A DNA stretch of 64,000 nucleotides from Candidatus Pandoraea novymonadis (GCF_003004665.1 NZ_MUHY01000001.1:434001-498000), one strand, 5' to 3'; shown: positions 40,820-52,426, counted from the stretch's first letter. Notes: a model not told the origin generated them from the sequence alone. Numbers and translations: made by a program.

Positions 40820-40863
40820 AAAAAAACTTTGCTAGTAGACAAAGATTATTTCTACTAGCAAAG
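40820..40863 (-). terminator. Intrinsic terminator after greA
   Basis: On the reverse strand a perfect 12-bp stem (CTTTGCTAGTAG ... CTACTAGCAAAG, 13-base loop) followed by a run of seven Ts. It starts only two bases after the greA stop. Confidence 0.9.
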
Positions 40864-40865
40864 AC

Positions 40866-41342
40866 TCAGATGTATCTAACATTAATAATTTCATACTGAT
40901 GGATACCACTCGGTGCCTGAACCTCAGCAACATCTCCCGCATACTTACCAATCAGCGCACGCGCAACCGGTGAACTAACAGAAATCTTACCTTGTTCGAT
41001 ATCTGCCTCATCGTCACCTACGATTTGATAATTCACCGTACCTCCATTTTCTAGATCTTCTAGCTCAACGGTCGATGCAAAGACCACCCGTCCGTCTGCA
41101 TCCAAAACTGACGGATCGATAATTTGCGCTGCCGATAACTTCGATTCAAGATCAGCAATTCGCCCTTCGATAAAACCCTGCTTTTCTTTCGCAGCATCAT
41201 ACTCGGCATTTTCTGAAAGATCCCCATGTGCACGCGCTTCAGCGATTGCAATAATGACAGCTGGACGATCAATAGTTTTTAGGCGGTGCAACTCTTCCTT
41301 GAGATTCTCAGCGCCTCGTTTGGTCAGAGGAATGGTACTCAT
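40866..41342 (-). CDS. greA: Transcription elongation factor GreA
   Basis: Rescues backtracked RNA polymerase by stimulating transcript cleavage. From ATG 41342 ([21 protein letters not shown]) it has 158 residues, identical in length to E. coli GreA. The coiled-coil tip with the acidic pair is [17 protein letters not shown] (D41/E44 region), and the C-terminal FKBP-like domain ends in [18 protein letters not shown]. An upstream extension to 41429 has no family similarity. It follows carB by 247 bases, the standard car-greA order. Confidence 0.97.
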   Translation of the reverse strand: MSTIPLTKRGAENLKEELHRLKTIDRPAVIIAIAEARAHGDLSENAEYDAAKEKQGFIEGRIADLESKLSAAQIIDPSVLDADGRVVFASTVELEDLENGGTVNYQIVGDDEADIEQGKISVSSPVARALIGKYAGDVAEVQAPSGIHQYEIINVRYI

Positions 41343-41589
41343 ACATATATTCCAAAAAACAAAAAAATTGCCGCAGATAAAGCTGCATTCGCATTTTTTG
41401 CGAACGCCGCTTGACCGCGGCTGTGACAACAGTGTTGCACTAGTTTAGCAGGATTACCCTACAGTTGAAAATTTCCAAGTAATATTAGCCTGGAATATCT
41501 TTCTAAAATAAGGTGCAACACCTTTCCCATATTATAGCAAAATGATCAAAAAAACCGTAACCCCTTCAGTTTCCAACTAACTTGTGAGT

Positions 41590-44500
41590 CTAAACAGACA
41601 GCTGCATATGAAGGTTTTGCAAATCGTATACTTTCAAATTTCGCACGTATTTCAAACCCTCCGCTGCCGCAAGAGCACCCCAAATCGTTGTGTAGTATGT
41701 GACTTTATGCGCCTGTGCCGAAATGCGAATCGATCGTGAATCAGCAATTGCCGCACGAGTGTCTTCGACCATCATGAAGATAAGTGCAATTTCTCCATTT
41801 TTAATCATGTCAACAATGTGAGGACGGCCATCCTTCACTTTATTAACAAGGCGAACAGGAATCCCAGCTGCTTGAATTGCTGCCGCCGTACCACGCGTAG
41901 CAACAATCGGATATCCAAGAGTATGTAAGATCTTAGCCACTTCAACGGCACGTGGCTTGTCCGCATCTTTCACTGTAAGTAAAACAGTACCCGAATCTGG
42001 CAACCTGGAACCAGCGGCCAATTGAGACTTAAATAGTGCTTCACCAAAAGTCTTTCCAACACCCATCACTTCTCCAGTGGAACGCATCTCTGGTCCGAGT
42101 ATCGGATCCACACCTGGGAATTTCACGAAAGGAAAGACAGCCTCCTTCACACTGAAATATGGTGGAATAATAATTTCAGAGCTTACTCCTTGCGCCTTAA
42201 GTGTGTTCCCAACCATCACACGAGCAGCAATCTTTGCCAACTGACGACCCGTGGCCTTGGATACAAAAGGTATGGTACGTGAAGCGCGGGGATTAACTTC
42301 GAGAACGTAAATAGTATCAAGACCTTTTTCCTGCTGAATCGCAAATTGCACATTCATCAGCCCTACAACATTCAAAGCCTCTGCCATCGCAACCGTTTGA
42401 CGCTTCAATTCATTAATAGTTTCAACCGATAGAGAATATGGTGGCAATGAACATGCCGAATCACCCGAGTGAACACCCGCTTGCTCGATATGTTGCATCA
42501 CACCCCCAATGTACACATCTGTCCCATCCGAGATGCAATCGACATCACACTCGATAGCATCTCCGAGAAAGCAATCAAGCAACACTGGACTATCGTGACT
42601 AACCTTCACCGCTTCACGCATATAACGCTCAAGGTCCCGCGGCTCATGAACGATTTCCATGGCACGACCACCCAACACATAAGATGGTCTCACCACTAGT
42701 GGATAGCCAATCTCATCTGCCAATATAAGCGCTTCATCTTCAACACGTGCAGTGCGGTTAGATGGTTGACGCAACTCTAAGTCTTGTAACAACTGCTGAA
42801 AGCGCTCACGATCTTCCGCTACGTCGATCATATCAGGACTGGTTCCTATAATCGGCACACCATTAGCTTCAAGATCAAGCGCTAGCTTCAATGGTGTCTG
42901 CCCACCATATTGAACAATCACACCATACGGTTTTTCAAGATCAACAATTTCCAGTACGTCTTCCAACGTCACCGGTTCGAAATACAAACGATCTGAGGTA
43001 TCATAGTCAGTCGAAACGGTTTCTGGATTACAGTTGACCATAATGGTCTCATAACCATCTTCCCGCATTGCCAGGGCCGCATGAACACAGCAATAATCAA
43101 ATTCAATCCCCTGTCCGATTCTATTTGGACCGCCGCCAAGCACCATAATCTTCTTTTTGTCACTTGGCTTTGCTTCACACTCCTCTTCATAAGTCGAGTA
43201 CATATAGGCGGTATTGGTTCTAAATTCACCCGCACACGTATCGACCCGTTTGTAGACTGGCCTGACTTTTTTAGCAATACGGACACGGCGAACTTCATCC
43301 TGATTTGTACCAAGCAGTTTTGCTAAACGACGATCCGAAAAACCACTTTGCTTTAGAAAAAGCAATTCAGATGCAGTAAGACTCGCCAAGTTGCGATCCA
43401 GCAGCGTATTTTCCTTTTTAACGATATCATTCAGTTGGGCAAGAAACCAAGGATCAATTGCTGTCTCATTGTAGACTTCCTCCAGACTCATTCCCAAACG
43501 AAAAGCATCACCAACGTACCAAATGCGATCTGGCCCAGGTTCTGCAATCTCTGCAATGATCTCATCGCGATCAGTCGATTTTTCATCAAGACCATCAACA
43601 CCCACTTCCAAAGCACGTATCGCTTTCTGAAACGATTCCTGAAAAGTGCGACCTATAGCCATCACTTCACCTACCGACTTCATTTGCGTAGTCAATCGAA
43701 CATCGGCTTCTCGAAATTTCTCAAAAGCAAAACGCGGCACCTTAGTAACGACATAATCGATAGTTGGTTCAAATGATACTGGCGTCGCACCAGCAGTAAT
43801 TTCATTGCGAAGCTCATCGAGCGTATAACCAACAGCAAGCTTAGCAGCCACCTTTGCGATGGGGAATCCAGTAGCTTTGGAAGCTAAAGCTGACGAACGC
43901 GACACCCGGGGATTCATTTCAATGACAACCATCCGACCATCTTTGGGATTAATCGAAAACTGAACGTTTGAACCGCCAGTTTCCACGCCAATTTCTCGCA
44001 ATACAGCCAAAGAAGCATTCCGAAGGAGCTGATATTCCTTGTCAGTCAAAGTCTGCGCTGGGGCCACTGTAATTGAGTCACCAGTATGCACCCCCATCGG
44101 ATCCAAATTTTCGATGGAGCACACGATGATACAATTGTCAGCTCGATCACGTACGACTTCCATTTCGTATTCTTTCCAACCGAGCAATGATTCTTCAATC
44201 AATAACTCGGAAGTCGGAGACAAGTCGAGACCGCGCTTACAAATTTCTTGAAATTCCTCCCGATTATAGGCAATACCACCGCCCGATCCACCTAACGTAA
44301 ACGATGGACGGATCACCATTGGATAACCACTTCCTCCAATTTCAGCAACGATCTGTGCTTGAACAGCTAGAGCCTCTTCCATTGAATGAGCAATACCCGA
44401 CTTTGCCGAACTAAGGCCGATTTTGGTCATTGCCTCTTTAAACTTCAATCTATCTTCGGCCTTATCAATCGCCTCCGGCGATGCACCTATCAACTTGACC

Positions 44501-44835
44501 TTGTACTTGTCTAATACTCCATGTTTGTACAGATCCAACGCACAATTCAACGCTGTCTGTCCACCCATCGTAGGCAAGATTGCATCCGGACGCTCTTTGG
44601 CAATAATGCATTCAACGACTTCCCAACTGATAGGCTCAATGTAAGTTACATCAGCCATATCCGGGTCTGTCATAATGGTAGCTGGATTACTGTTAATCAG
44701 AATAACCTTGTAACCCTCTTCGCGCAGAGCTTTACACGCTTGCACACCCGAATAATCGAATTCGCATGCCTGACCAATGATGATAGGGCCGGCGCCAATG
44801 ATGAGGATACTCTTAATGTCTGTGTGCTTTGGCAT
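41590..44835 (-). CDS. carB: Carbamoyl-phosphate synthase large chain
   Basis: Makes carbamoyl phosphate for arginine and pyrimidine synthesis. 1081 residues from ATG 44835 ([17 protein letters not shown]). Two homologous ATP-grasp halves are visible, each opening with a GxGPxxIGQ-type loop ([19 protein letters not shown] and [18 protein letters not shown]), followed by [18 protein letters not shown] and [18 protein letters not shown]. The C-terminal MGS-like allosteric domain (about 930-1075, [17 protein letters not shown]) is kept, so ornithine/UMP control may persist. Carries no truncation. Its partner carA is two genes upstream. Confidence 0.98.
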   Translation of the reverse strand: MPKHTDIKSILIIGAGPIIIGQACEFDYSGVQACKALREEGYKVILINSNPATIMTDPDMADVTYIEPISWEVVECIIAKERPDAILPTMGGQTALNCALDLYKHGVLDKYKVKLIGASPEAIDKAEDRLKFKEAMTKIGLSSAKSGIAHSMEEALAVQAQIVAEIGGSGYPMVIRPSFTLGGSGGGIAYNREEFQEICKRGLDLSPTSELLIEESLLGWKEYEMEVVRDRADNCIIVCSIENLDPMGVHTGDSITVAPAQTLTDKEYQLLRNASLAVLREIGVETGGSNVQFSINPKDGRMVVIEMNPRVSRSSALASKATGFPIAKVAAKLAVGYTLDELRNEITAGATPVSFEPTIDYVVTKVPRFAFEKFREADVRLTTQMKSVGEVMAIGRTFQESFQKAIRALEVGVDGLDEKSTDRDEIIAEIAEPGPDRIWYVGDAFRLGMSLEEVYNETAIDPWFLAQLNDIVKKENTLLDRNLASLTASELLFLKQSGFSDRRLAKLLGTNQDEVRRVRIAKKVRPVYKRVDTCAGEFRTNTAYMYSTYEEECEAKPSDKKKIMVLGGGPNRIGQGIEFDYCCVHAALAMREDGYETIMVNCNPETVSTDYDTSDRLYFEPVTLEDVLEIVDLEKPYGVIVQYGGQTPLKLALDLEANGVPIIGTSPDMIDVAEDRERFQQLLQDLELRQPSNRTARVEDEALILADEIGYPLVVRPSYVLGGRAMEIVHEPRDLERYMREAVKVSHDSPVLLDCFLGDAIECDVDCISDGTDVYIGGVMQHIEQAGVHSGDSACSLPPYSLSVETINELKRQTVAMAEALNVVGLMNVQFAIQQEKGLDTIYVLEVNPRASRTIPFVSKATGRQLAKIAARVMVGNTLKAQGVSSEIIIPPYFSVKEAVFPFVKFPGVDPILGPEMRSTGEVMGVGKTFGEALFKSQLAAGSRLPDSGTVLLTVKDADKPRAVEVAKILHTLGYPIVATRGTAAAIQAAGIPVRLVNKVKDGRPHIVDMIKNGEIALIFMMVEDTRAAIADSRSIRISAQAHKVTYYTTIWGALAAAEGLKYVRNLKVYDLQNLHMQLSV

Positions 44836-44854
44836 AACGGTTCCCAACAAATAA

Positions 44855-45538
44855 TTAATTCAGCGTCGCGCTCGCTAACTTCACACTGAAGCCAACAAAC
44901 AACGCGCCTACGCCGCCAGTCGCACCAACATTTAATCGACGACGTTCTCGGAAATGTTTAGCCAAGCGAGCGCCGGCCAAAATTAACATGCTCAAATACA
45001 AAAAACTAAAGCACTGCAAAATTGCACCAAGAACGGCAAATGACAAAACAGGATGAGCGTAACTAGGATCAACAAACTGAATAAAAAATGACACAAAAAA
45101 CAAAATCGCCTTCGGGTTAAGTAAACTGATCATCAACGAACGACGGAACAAAAGACCTGGCTTAGCATCGCTAGATAATGAGACATTATCCATCACCTGT
45201 TCTGTGGCCTCAACCGTTGTTTTCTGCCTCATATTACGCCAAGCGTCACGCAGCATACTGAAGCCCATCCAGAATAAATACGCCGCACCCAAGGATTTAA
45301 CACCAAGAAATAGAGTAGGACTACTATTCAGTAAAGATGCTGCGCCAGCTGCTGATAGTGCCATCAATACAGCATCACCAACAAATACAGCACATGCACT
45401 CAAGTATCCCAAGCGCACGCCATGCCTGGCAGAGGCTGATAAGACATAAAACGAATTCGGCCCTGGCAGCAAAACGATCACAACAACCCCCGCCAGATAA
45501 GTTCCAATATTAATCACACCTAGCGACTCGAAAAACAT
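44855..45538 (-). CDS. leuE: LysE/RhtB-family amino-acid exporter, LeuE-like
   Basis: Inner-membrane transporter (227 residues, about six helices) of the LysE/RhtB family. Opening motif [27 protein letters not shown] is diagnostic of this family; helices follow at about 40-65, 70-90, 118-140, 150-175 and 195-220. Family members export leucine, threonine, homoserine or cysteine, so the substrate is inferred only. It sits between carA and carB, 60 bases after carA and 19 before carB, the normal Burkholderia arrangement, and is probably co-transcribed. Confidence 0.88.
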   Translation of the reverse strand: MFFESLGVINIGTYLAGVVVIVLLPGPNSFYVLSASARHGVRLGYLSACAVFVGDAVLMALSAAGAASLLNSSPTLFLGVKSLGAAYLFWMGFSMLRDAWRNMRQKTTVEATEQVMDNVSLSSDAKPGLLFRRSLMISLLNPKAILFFVSFFIQFVDPSYAHPVLSFAVLGAILQCFSFLYLSMLILAGARLAKHFRERRRLNVGATGGVGALFVGFSVKLASATLN

Positions 45539-45598
45539 GACTTAGTTCTCCTTTTTCGTTTTGCAATATATTTTTGCCAAGATCACATTCATCGCGAT

Positions 45599-46744
45599 TC
45601 AAGAAAAACGTGACTCACTCATCAACTGGATGAAACGGTCAAACAAGTATCCCACATCACTCGGCCCAGGCGATGCCTCTGGATGCCCTTGAAAACAAAA
45701 AACAGGTCGATCTATTAGCGAAAAACCCTGCAAAGTACCATCGAATAGCGACACATGAGAGACATGAGCATTCGAAGGTAAACTGTCAGTATCAACCGAA
45801 AAGCCATGATTTTGAGATGTAATCACCACACGCCCTGAGTCGAGGTCCTTTACAGGATGATTCGCACCGTGATGACCCATTTTCATCTTTAACGTCTTCG
45901 CACCGATAGCGAGACTCATAATCTGATGCCCAAGACAAATGCCGAAAGTAGGAATCCGCTTTTCCAGGAAAACTTTGGCTGCTGAAACAGCATAATCACA
46001 AGACTCAGGATCACCAGGACCATTCGATAAGAAAATTCCATCTGGATTCAGTGCTAGTGCATCTTGGGCAGTCGATTGCGCTGGCAGGACTGTAACTTTG
46101 CAACCACGCTCAACCAGCATCCGTAAAATGTTTCGCTTAACTCCATAGTCAAAAGCCACAACATGATGGTATTGTTGGGCGATTTGCTCACCATAACCTT
46201 TCCCCAAACGCCATTCTGATTCTCGCCAATCATAGCGATCTTTTGTAGAAACAATCTTAGCCAGATCCATGCCCGCCAAACCAGGGAAAGACTGAGCCAA
46301 AGCGATAGCCTCATCTTCACTGACGTCTTCTCCAGCCAAGACACAGCCATTTTGGACACCTTTATCACGCAAAAGACGAGTCAAACAGCGAGTATCGATG
46401 CCCGCGATCGCAACAACGCCCTCAGCCTTTAGATAGGCCGATAGCGTCTTTTCTTGACGAAAACTCGACGATAAAATTGGAAGGTCACGAATGATGAGAC
46501 CGGCGGCATGGACTTTCGTAGATTCGACATCTTCGCGATTCACACCCGTGTTGCCGACATGTGGATACGTCAATGTGACGATCTGACGGGCGTAACTCGG
46601 ATCAGTAAGAATTTCTTGATAACCGGTAAGAGCTGTATTAAACACTACTTCGCCAACGGAGCAGCCAGTAGCGCCAATGGCATAACCACGAAAGACCGTG
46701 CCGTCAGCGAGCGCAAGAATAGCGGGTTGGAATGACGGCAGCAC
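45599..46744 (-). CDS. carA: Carbamoyl-phosphate synthase small chain
   Basis: Glutaminase subunit that feeds ammonia to CarB. 381 residues: N-terminal carA-specific domain ([42 protein letters not shown]) and a class I glutamine amidotransferase domain with the catalytic Cys in [11 protein letters not shown] and the His-Glu pair in [12 protein letters not shown]. Also [11 protein letters not shown]. First gene of carA-leuE-carB. Upstream, 46745-47473 holds no visible gene, and no arginine- or pyrimidine-responsive site that I recognise. Confidence 0.97.
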   Translation of the reverse strand: MLPSFQPAILALADGTVFRGYAIGATGCSVGEVVFNTALTGYQEILTDPSYARQIVTLTYPHVGNTGVNREDVESTKVHAAGLIIRDLPILSSSFRQEKTLSAYLKAEGVVAIAGIDTRCLTRLLRDKGVQNGCVLAGEDVSEDEAIALAQSFPGLAGMDLAKIVSTKDRYDWRESEWRLGKGYGEQIAQQYHHVVAFDYGVKRNILRMLVERGCKVTVLPAQSTAQDALALNPDGIFLSNGPGDPESCDYAVSAAKVFLEKRIPTFGICLGHQIMSLAIGAKTLKMKMGHHGANHPVKDLDSGRVVITSQNHGFSVDTDSLPSNAHVSHVSLFDGTLQGFSLIDRPVFCFQGHPEASPGPSDVGYLFDRFIQLMSESRFS

Positions 46745-47473
46745 GGAAAACTCCTAAAAATTTCACCCATGCGACCAATGCAACATGCAAAACGATGATC
46801 AGTACCGATTTCCCTGTTTAAAGGTTCCACAAAAACAAGTGAGATTTCGGACCAAAAACGAGATAGCAAGCGGATAGCTGCTAGGGTAAATGTTTTAAAT
46901 AACTGAACGCAATCTTCGTTAATGATAGCATAAAAATGCTTATTTTCAAAAGCCAAGCAAGCGACCTGATGTGCCTTGCGTTCATATTTTTTGCAAAAAA
47001 TACTTAACAAACTACGCAGGGTGAATCACAAAGATTTGGAGTTAATCTCAGCGGTAGACTGATGTGCAACATTTAATTCACTGGATTCAATGTTTCTCTA
47101 TGCGTTATTTCCAGTTCTAGAATATCAAGGTAAAGGGCATCCCCAATCTCTTAAAAATATTTCTTTTTAAAAAAATCTGTAAACTACAGATACCATACCG
47201 GGATTTCAGCAAAAAACCAAGGATGCAGTGAGAAAGACCATTGTGATATAAAACCATTACTCTCAAATAGATCGACCAACCACACAACGATGCTCAAAAA
47301 ATAAAGCTTGATAAGATTAAAAATCCCTGTACTACACACACGCCCAGAAACACTTGTTCAATCAAAAAAATGAATCGACAGCATTCGACGCGCCTGAAAT
47401 TCCAACTATTTTAATAAAAAATATTAGCCATCTAGTGGCACACACTTATCTTTTAAAACATTAAAGATTTCAA
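46745..47473. other. Region upstream of carA without a recognisable gene
   Basis: 729 bases between mltD and carA, both leftward. It should contain the car promoter. An in-frame extension of open codons to 47010 exists in another frame but carries no motif. Confidence 0.5.
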
Positions 47474-49099
47474 TCAACGGTGTATCGCCTTCGCTGCCTT
47501 GCCGATATTTTTTTTCACCTTCGCAGCAGGAGTTTTGCCTTTTTGTTTGAATTTTGTATTCACAGTAGAAGACATAGATCGATTTGCCTGCACTTTGATA
47601 ACTTCGCTCTTATTTTTACAACATGCGGTTCGTGTGACACGAGAGGCAGTATTGATGACCTTTCTCGCTGCCACCAACCGGGGTGGAACAGGAACAACCG
47701 GCACATGCAGAACTAACAACTGTCCCGGGCTAACACGTGTGCTGCGCAAACGATTAAAATTCTTAATTTGTGCGACTGATACCCCACTACGAGACGCAAT
47801 TGCTGTCAGTGTATCGCGCTTACGTGCACGCACCAGTACCCTTCGCGTACAGGGAACATCTGGCTCCACTGCCAAAACAGCATTTGAAACTACAGACTTA
47901 CTGATATCGCCATCAACGCTATTGGAGCGCGGCACTAATAGCGTTGACCCAGCTTTTAAACGCACGCGCGGTGGGATACTATTAACCCTCCGCAGAACTA
48001 AGGCATCGATGCCAAGCTTTAATGCAATATCTTCCGGACGCTCCCGCGATGACGAAGTATAAGTCGTCCATGATGACAAGGGTTTATCATAGTCTTTCAA
48101 ACGACGTTGAAACACTTCGGCACTATCAAACGGCAAAAGGATTTTTGGTTTTACCGCACCAAGAATCAAGGGCTTGCGGAATGATGGATTGAGTGCGCAA
48201 AATTCATCAAGCGGCAAATCAGCAAGCTTTGCAGCAAGTGCCAAATCGATATCACGCTTGGTGGAAACACTCACAAAATATGGTTGATTCGGAATAACGG
48301 GCAAATTCAATCCATATTGCTCAGGACAGGCAATGATATTTTTCATCGCCTGTAACTTCGGCACATAGTAACGAGTTTCCGTAGGCATTCGCAAGCTAAC
48401 ATAATCCGTCGGCAACCCTTTTAATTGATTGCGATCTATAGCACGTTGCACATTACCCTCACCCCAGTTATAAGCTGCCAGCGCCAAATGCCAATCACCA
48501 AACTGATCGTATAACTTAGAAAGATAATCTAAGGCAGCAGTAGTAGAAGCCAGCAAGTCACGGCGCTCGTCCTGAAAAATGTTCTGTTTTAGATTATACG
48601 ATTTTCCTGTACTCGGAATAAATTGCCAAATACCCGCAGCTTTTGCAGTTGACAAAAGTTGCGGGTTATATGCACTCTCTACAAACGGTAGCAAGGCCAA
48701 TTCAGTAGGCATACCCCGATGTTCGAGCGCTTCTACGATATGGAATAAATATTTTTTTGATCGATAAATCATCCTCTCTAGATAATCTGGGCGAGCGGCG
48801 TACCAATGTGTCCGATCTTCTGCTAAATCAGTATCGAGGTTAGGCATACCAAAACCACTTCGAATACGAGACCATAGGTTAACATCGCCATCCTCAGCAT
48901 AAGGAGGTTCTTCGATCACATCAAGCTCAATCGCTTGATTATCGAAAGCTTTTTGCTTGGAAATATTTTGAAACGGAGGGGGTGCAATCCAGGCTTTGTT
49001 TTTCAAGAAAGCAACAGCACTTTCCTCTCTTTTTGTCGGAGCTGTGCCAGCGCACGCTGTCAAAATCAGCATGAACAGCAAGCTAACGATAATTCGCAT
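47474..49099 (-). CDS. mltD: Membrane-bound lytic transglycosylase D
   Basis: Lipoprotein that cleaves peptidoglycan glycan strands with 1,6-anhydro ends. 541 residues: lipobox LTACAG at about 13-18; SLT catalytic domain (about 105-230) with the catalytic Glu in LLPFVESAYNPQL, AAGIWQFIPSTGKSYNL and LALAAYNWGEGNVQRAI; then two LysM-like regions, one diverged (about 350-395) and one clear (VRKRDTLTAIASRSGVSVAQIKNF, about 425-470). The tail is Lys-rich (KTPAAKVKKNIGKAAKAIHR). In relatives it also sits beside gloB. Confidence 0.95.
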   Translation of the reverse strand: MRIIVSLLFMLILTACAGTAPTKREESAVAFLKNKAWIAPPPFQNISKQKAFDNQAIELDVIEEPPYAEDGDVNLWSRIRSGFGMPNLDTDLAEDRTHWYAARPDYLERMIYRSKKYLFHIVEALEHRGMPTELALLPFVESAYNPQLLSTAKAAGIWQFIPSTGKSYNLKQNIFQDERRDLLASTTAALDYLSKLYDQFGDWHLALAAYNWGEGNVQRAIDRNQLKGLPTDYVSLRMPTETRYYVPKLQAMKNIIACPEQYGLNLPVIPNQPYFVSVSTKRDIDLALAAKLADLPLDEFCALNPSFRKPLILGAVKPKILLPFDSAEVFQRRLKDYDKPLSSWTTYTSSSRERPEDIALKLGIDALVLRRVNSIPPRVRLKAGSTLLVPRSNSVDGDISKSVVSNAVLAVEPDVPCTRRVLVRARKRDTLTAIASRSGVSVAQIKNFNRLRSTRVSPGQLLVLHVPVVPVPPRLVAARKVINTASRVTRTACCKNKSEVIKVQANRSMSSTVNTKFKQKGKTPAAKVKKNIGKAAKAIHR

Positions 49100-49193
49100 T
49101 GATCAGACTCAAATTTAGTAACATCTTCATGAAATCCAGATGAATCTTAAGGAAACCGTTTTGTCACGTCAATCTTTTTCGCCAAGCAAACTA

Positions 49194-49982
49194 TCAGAAG
49201 ACATCTTTCCAGGCCCGAATGGTGGCAAAAACTTCTTCACGCGAATGCAGCAACTTGCCTGCCCAATATTGTGCAGAAGCAACTATTTCAGGAGCATCGC
49301 TGCGTAGAAATGGATTTGTTACACGTTCTTGTGCTAGGGTTGTCGGTAAAGTTGGAGACCTCTGATCGCGCAAATACTGCGCACGACCTTGCCAAGTCTT
49401 CAAAGCAACATTTCGTGGATCGCATGTCAGCGCAAAAAGGATATTCGACATTGTATATTCATGTGAACAGTGCACATATGTTTCACCAGGTAGCGCTGCC
49501 AATCGATCTAGCGAGTAAAGCATTTTCTGCGAGGCAGCACTTTCAAATAAACGCCCACAGCCGCAAGAAAACAACGTATCTCCACAAAATAAACGTGGTC
49601 TACTCATCGCATCACCCTCAAACCAATAGGCGATATGTCCTACAGTATGTCCAGGCACATGCATCACGAGCAACTCAATTGCAAGATGCTCAAGTACAAA
49701 GTACTCGCCATGAGCTAGTGGATGATCGACCCATAAAATATATTCGTCAGAAGGTCCATAAACAGGAACTGGCATCTGCCTGAGAAGATCTCCAACACCA
49801 TCAATATGGTCACTATGATGGTGTGTCAGTAAAATAGCACTTAACGTAAGACTATTCTTCGCAAGATAGTCAAAAACTGGACGCGAATCACCAGGATCAA
49901 CAATAGCAGCATAATTTCCATTATCAATTGCCCAAATATAGTTATCTTCGAACGCAGGCACTGGTATCACTTTCAAATCCAT
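49194..49982 (-). CDS. gloB: Hydroxyacylglutathione hydrolase (glyoxalase II)
   Basis: Hydrolyses S-lactoylglutathione in methylglyoxal detoxification. 262 residues, metallo-beta-lactamase fold. The two-metal site is intact: THHHSDHIDG, HVPGHTVGHIAYW, FCGDTLFSCGCGRLFE and HCSHEYTMSN; the glutathione-binding C-terminal region includes NPFLR. Order gloB / yafS-like / rnhA / dnaQ matches E. coli and Burkholderia. Divergent from the methyltransferase gene, 28 bases between start codons. Confidence 0.97.
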   Translation of the reverse strand: MDLKVIPVPAFEDNYIWAIDNGNYAAIVDPGDSRPVFDYLAKNSLTLSAILLTHHHSDHIDGVGDLLRQMPVPVYGPSDEYILWVDHPLAHGEYFVLEHLAIELLVMHVPGHTVGHIAYWFEGDAMSRPRLFCGDTLFSCGCGRLFESAASQKMLYSLDRLAALPGETYVHCSHEYTMSNILFALTCDPRNVALKTWQGRAQYLRDQRSPTLPTTLAQERVTNPFLRSDAPEIVASAQYWAGKLLHSREEVFATIRAWKDVF

Positions 49983-49997
49983 ATTATCTAGATCCTG

Positions 49998-50003
49998 TAT
50001 ACT
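49998..50003 (+). promoter_or_regulatory. Candidate -10 element for the yafS-like gene
   Basis: TATACT lies only seven bases before the ATG at 50011. If used, transcription would begin at or next to the start codon, giving a leaderless mRNA. The expected -35 window lies inside gloB and shows no good hexamer, so this is tentative. Confidence 0.3.
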
Positions 50004-50010
50004 GAAAAAA

Positions 50011-50847
50011 ATGCCTAATAGTGCAATTATAGACTGGTCCGCTTGGCTTAAATCACCAGCAGGGCGTTACGCATTTAGATGGGAAACCACCCTTGTCGAT
50101 CAATGGGTTGGAGATCTCTTCGGTTATCACGCATTGCAATTAGGCAACTATGAACTCAACACACTACGTGAAAATCGTATATCGTGCCGCACCCTTGTGC
50201 TAAATACTTCGCAATCACCTAAGACATCGGTAGAACCGAGTCCAAACGCTCCGTCCTATGAGCCAACCCCTCAAAGCATCTTAGTAAGTCATTTTCACGA
50301 ACTACCCATCGCTACCACCAGCATAGATCTGGTTGTACTGCCACATACTCTCGAATTCGCAGAAAATCCCCATGCAATCTTACGCGAAGTCGAGCGCATT
50401 CTTGTGCCGGATGGTAAAGTCATCATTACCGGTTTCAATAATTTAAGCCTATGGTCTGCACGTGAGAAATTAGGCCATTTGACCGGTATACCATTTCTCC
50501 CTCCAGGTGCTGATCTTATTGCATTCACCAGGATAAAAGACTGGCTTAAACTTTTGAACTTCGAAATCGACCGTGGCCGTTTTGGTTGCTATCGCCCTCC
50601 TTTACGCGGCATAGGCTGGTTAGAACGTTTCGCTTTTATCGAAAAAATTGGTGATCGTTGGTGGCCAATTTTTGGGGCCCTATACGCAGTTCGCGCGGTC
50701 AAGCGTGTTCACAGCATGCGCTTAGTTGGAAAAATTCGAAAAGGTATACTAGCCCTTCAGCCTGCAACTTCCTCAGTCCACGTATCCAACACATCACACA
50801 CAACGAAACCACAGAATCCACTGCTCAAAATAAGTGAAAAATGTTAA
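50011..50847 (+). CDS. SAM-dependent methyltransferase, YafS-like
   Basis: 278 residues of the class I methyltransferase family. The first SAM motif is weak ([12 protein letters not shown]), as in YafS. Later motifs are clear: [48 protein letters not shown] resembles the motif IV-VI region of small-molecule methyltransferases (split here at about residues 98-150). The C-terminal part ends in a low-complexity Ser/Thr tail. Substrate unknown. Lies between gloB and rnhA as E. coli yafS does, and overlaps rnhA by 7 bases, so they are co-translated. Confidence 0.85.
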   Translation: MPNSAIIDWSAWLKSPAGRYAFRWETTLVDQWVGDLFGYHALQLGNYELNTLRENRISCRTLVLNTSQSPKTSVEPSPNAPSYEPTPQSILVSHFHELPIATTSIDLVVLPHTLEFAENPHAILREVERILVPDGKVIITGFNNLSLWSAREKLGHLTGIPFLPPGADLIAFTRIKDWLKLLNFEIDRGRFGCYRPPLRGIGWLERFAFIEKIGDRWWPIFGALYAVRAVKRVHSMRLVGKIRKGILALQPATSSVHVSNTSHTTKPQNPLLKISEKC

Positions 50848-51284
50848 AACAAGTCGAAATATATACGGACGGCGCCTGCAAAGGTAATCCAGGACCTGGA
50901 GGCTGGGGGGCATTGCTCAAATCAGGTTTTCATGAAAAAGAATTGTTTGGCAATGAAGTTAATACCACTAATAATAGAATGGAATTGCTAGCCGTAATCA
51001 GAGCACTCGAAGCACTCAAAAAACCTTGCAAGATCGTGCTACATACCGATTCACAATACGTGCAAAAAGGCATCAGTCAGTGGATTGAAGGATGGAAAGC
51101 ACGAGGATGGAAAACAGCCTCTAAAATGCCTCTCAAAAATATTGACCTCTGGAAAATGCTCGATGCTGTACGTCAGCCCCATGAAATAGATTGGCGCTGG
51201 GTCAAAGGTCATGCGGGTCACGCTGGCAACGAGCGTGCCGATCAACTTGCCAAGCATGGAGTGGAAACACTACTCCATGGCTAG
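50841..51284 (+). CDS. rnhA: Ribonuclease HI
   Basis: Degrades RNA in RNA-DNA hybrids. 147 residues with the catalytic set at E. coli numbering: D10 ([17 protein letters not shown]), E48 (NNRMELL), D70 (LHTDSQYV), H124 (KGHAGH) and D134 (ERADQLA). Full length and apparently active. A perfect 11-bp hairpin follows at 51382-51409. The start overlaps the methyltransferase gene. Confidence 0.97.
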   Translation: MLKQVEIYTDGACKGNPGPGGWGALLKSGFHEKELFGNEVNTTNNRMELLAVIRALEALKKPCKIVLHTDSQYVQKGISQWIEGWKARGWKTASKMPLKNIDLWKMLDAVRQPHEIDWRWVKGHAGHAGNERADQLAKHGVETLLHG

Positions 51285-51381
51285 TACGAATAATTGTTTT
51301 GAAAATCGTAAAATCTATGATGCCATATTCGCAAGAAATTAATCAAAATCGATGGCAAACCCAGTTTTCTTGATCACACGA

Positions 51382-51409
51382 ATAGAGCTATTTTCGATAA
51401 TAGCTCTAT
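51382..51409 (+). terminator. Hairpin after rnhA
   Basis: ATAGAGCTATT, loop TTCGAT, AATAGCTCTAT: perfect 11-bp stem, 97 bases after the rnhA stop, no T-run. The surrounding gap (51285-51706) holds nothing else recognisable and separates rnhA from dnaQ, which adjoin in relatives. Confidence 0.5.
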
Positions 51410-51706
51410 CAGTATACAAGATAAATCATGGAGGACATATTTTTGGATATAGGCTTTATTTACGTTTTAAAAAGTGCTGAGAGCAATCCTATATCATTAA
51501 TGCTACAGATTGATTAATCTGAAAATAGTGAGTTCATTTTCCGGATTAATCTCTGATATATGGAAGAAATACTATAAATATAAAGGACCTAAACTCTGAA
51601 TTATCTTTACAAAAGCTTAATCTCATGCACAGTAACAAATAACACCTCCCACTCCCCTTAGATCAAGTCATCTTAGGATGTAACAACATAATTCTTTAGT
51701 CGCACC

Positions 51707-52426
51707 ATGACACGACAACTGATTCTCGATACTGAAACAACTGGATTGAATCCCCAAAAAGGCGATAGACTTTTGGAAGTCGGCTGTGTAGAACTAGTGA
51801 GTAGACGACTCACTGGCAACAATCTGCATTTTTACATTAACCCCGAACGCGACAGCGATCCAGAAGCTTTGGCTATACACGGACTTACGACACAATTTCT
51901 CAGTGACAAACCGAAATTTTCAGATATCGCCAATAAATTACGAGATTACTGTTGCGGAGCTGAGATTATCATTCACAACGCAGCGTTTGATTTGTGTTTT
52001 CTTGATATGGAATTCAGCCGACTCGGATGGCCAACATTTATGAGTTACTGCAGCGGTTTAATTGACACGCTGCAGTATGCACGTGAAATTTTTCCAGGCA
52101 GACGTAACTCGCTTGATGCCCTTTGTGAAAGACTTAACATCAATAAAACCCATCGAACGTTACACGGTGCTTTACTTGATGCTGAATTACTTGCCAATGT
52201 CTATTTATCGATGACACGCGGCCAAGAAAGTCTACTGAGTAATAATATTGATTCAGTGAATAGTGACACTAAAGCCGAACATATTTCCCTAACACATTTT
52301 GATTTACCGATCTTATTCGCCGTCGCCGACGAAATTGATGATCACAATAACATTATTCACAATATTGAAAAAAAATGTGAAAGTACCAGCCTGTGGCGCA
52401 GAGCACGGGAGGCACACACTGAGTAA
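51707..52426 (+). CDS. dnaQ: DNA polymerase III epsilon subunit (proofreading exonuclease)
   Basis: 3'-5' exonuclease of the replicative polymerase. 239 residues, DEDDh family: Exo I LDTETTGL (D8, E10), Exo II HNAAFDLCFLDMEF, Exo III HGALLDAELLANVY (His and Asp). The C-terminal 50 residues, which bind the alpha subunit, are diverged but the length is normal. Proofreading therefore appears to be kept. Confidence 0.95.
   Translation: MTRQLILDTETTGLNPQKGDRLLEVGCVELVSRRLTGNNLHFYINPERDSDPEALAIHGLTTQFLSDKPKFSDIANKLRDYCCGAEIIIHNAAFDLCFLDMEFSRLGWPTFMSYCSGLIDTLQYAREIFPGRRNSLDALCERLNINKTHRTLHGALLDAELLANVYLSMTRGQESLLSNNIDSVNSDTKAEHISLTHFDLPILFAVADEIDDHNNIIHNIEKKCESTSLWRRAREAHTE

Noticed and set aside
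46745-47010. Open reverse frame upstream of carA as a leader peptide
   Set aside because: Too long for an attenuator leader, not enriched in Arg codons, no adjacent hairpin-terminator pair.
47499-48062. 187-codon open frame on the plus strand
   Set aside because: Lies fully antisense to mltD, whose family motifs and lipobox are clear; Thr/Arg/Ser-rich with no domain.
49271-49783. 170-codon open frame on the plus strand
   Set aside because: Antisense to gloB, whose metal-binding residues are all present.
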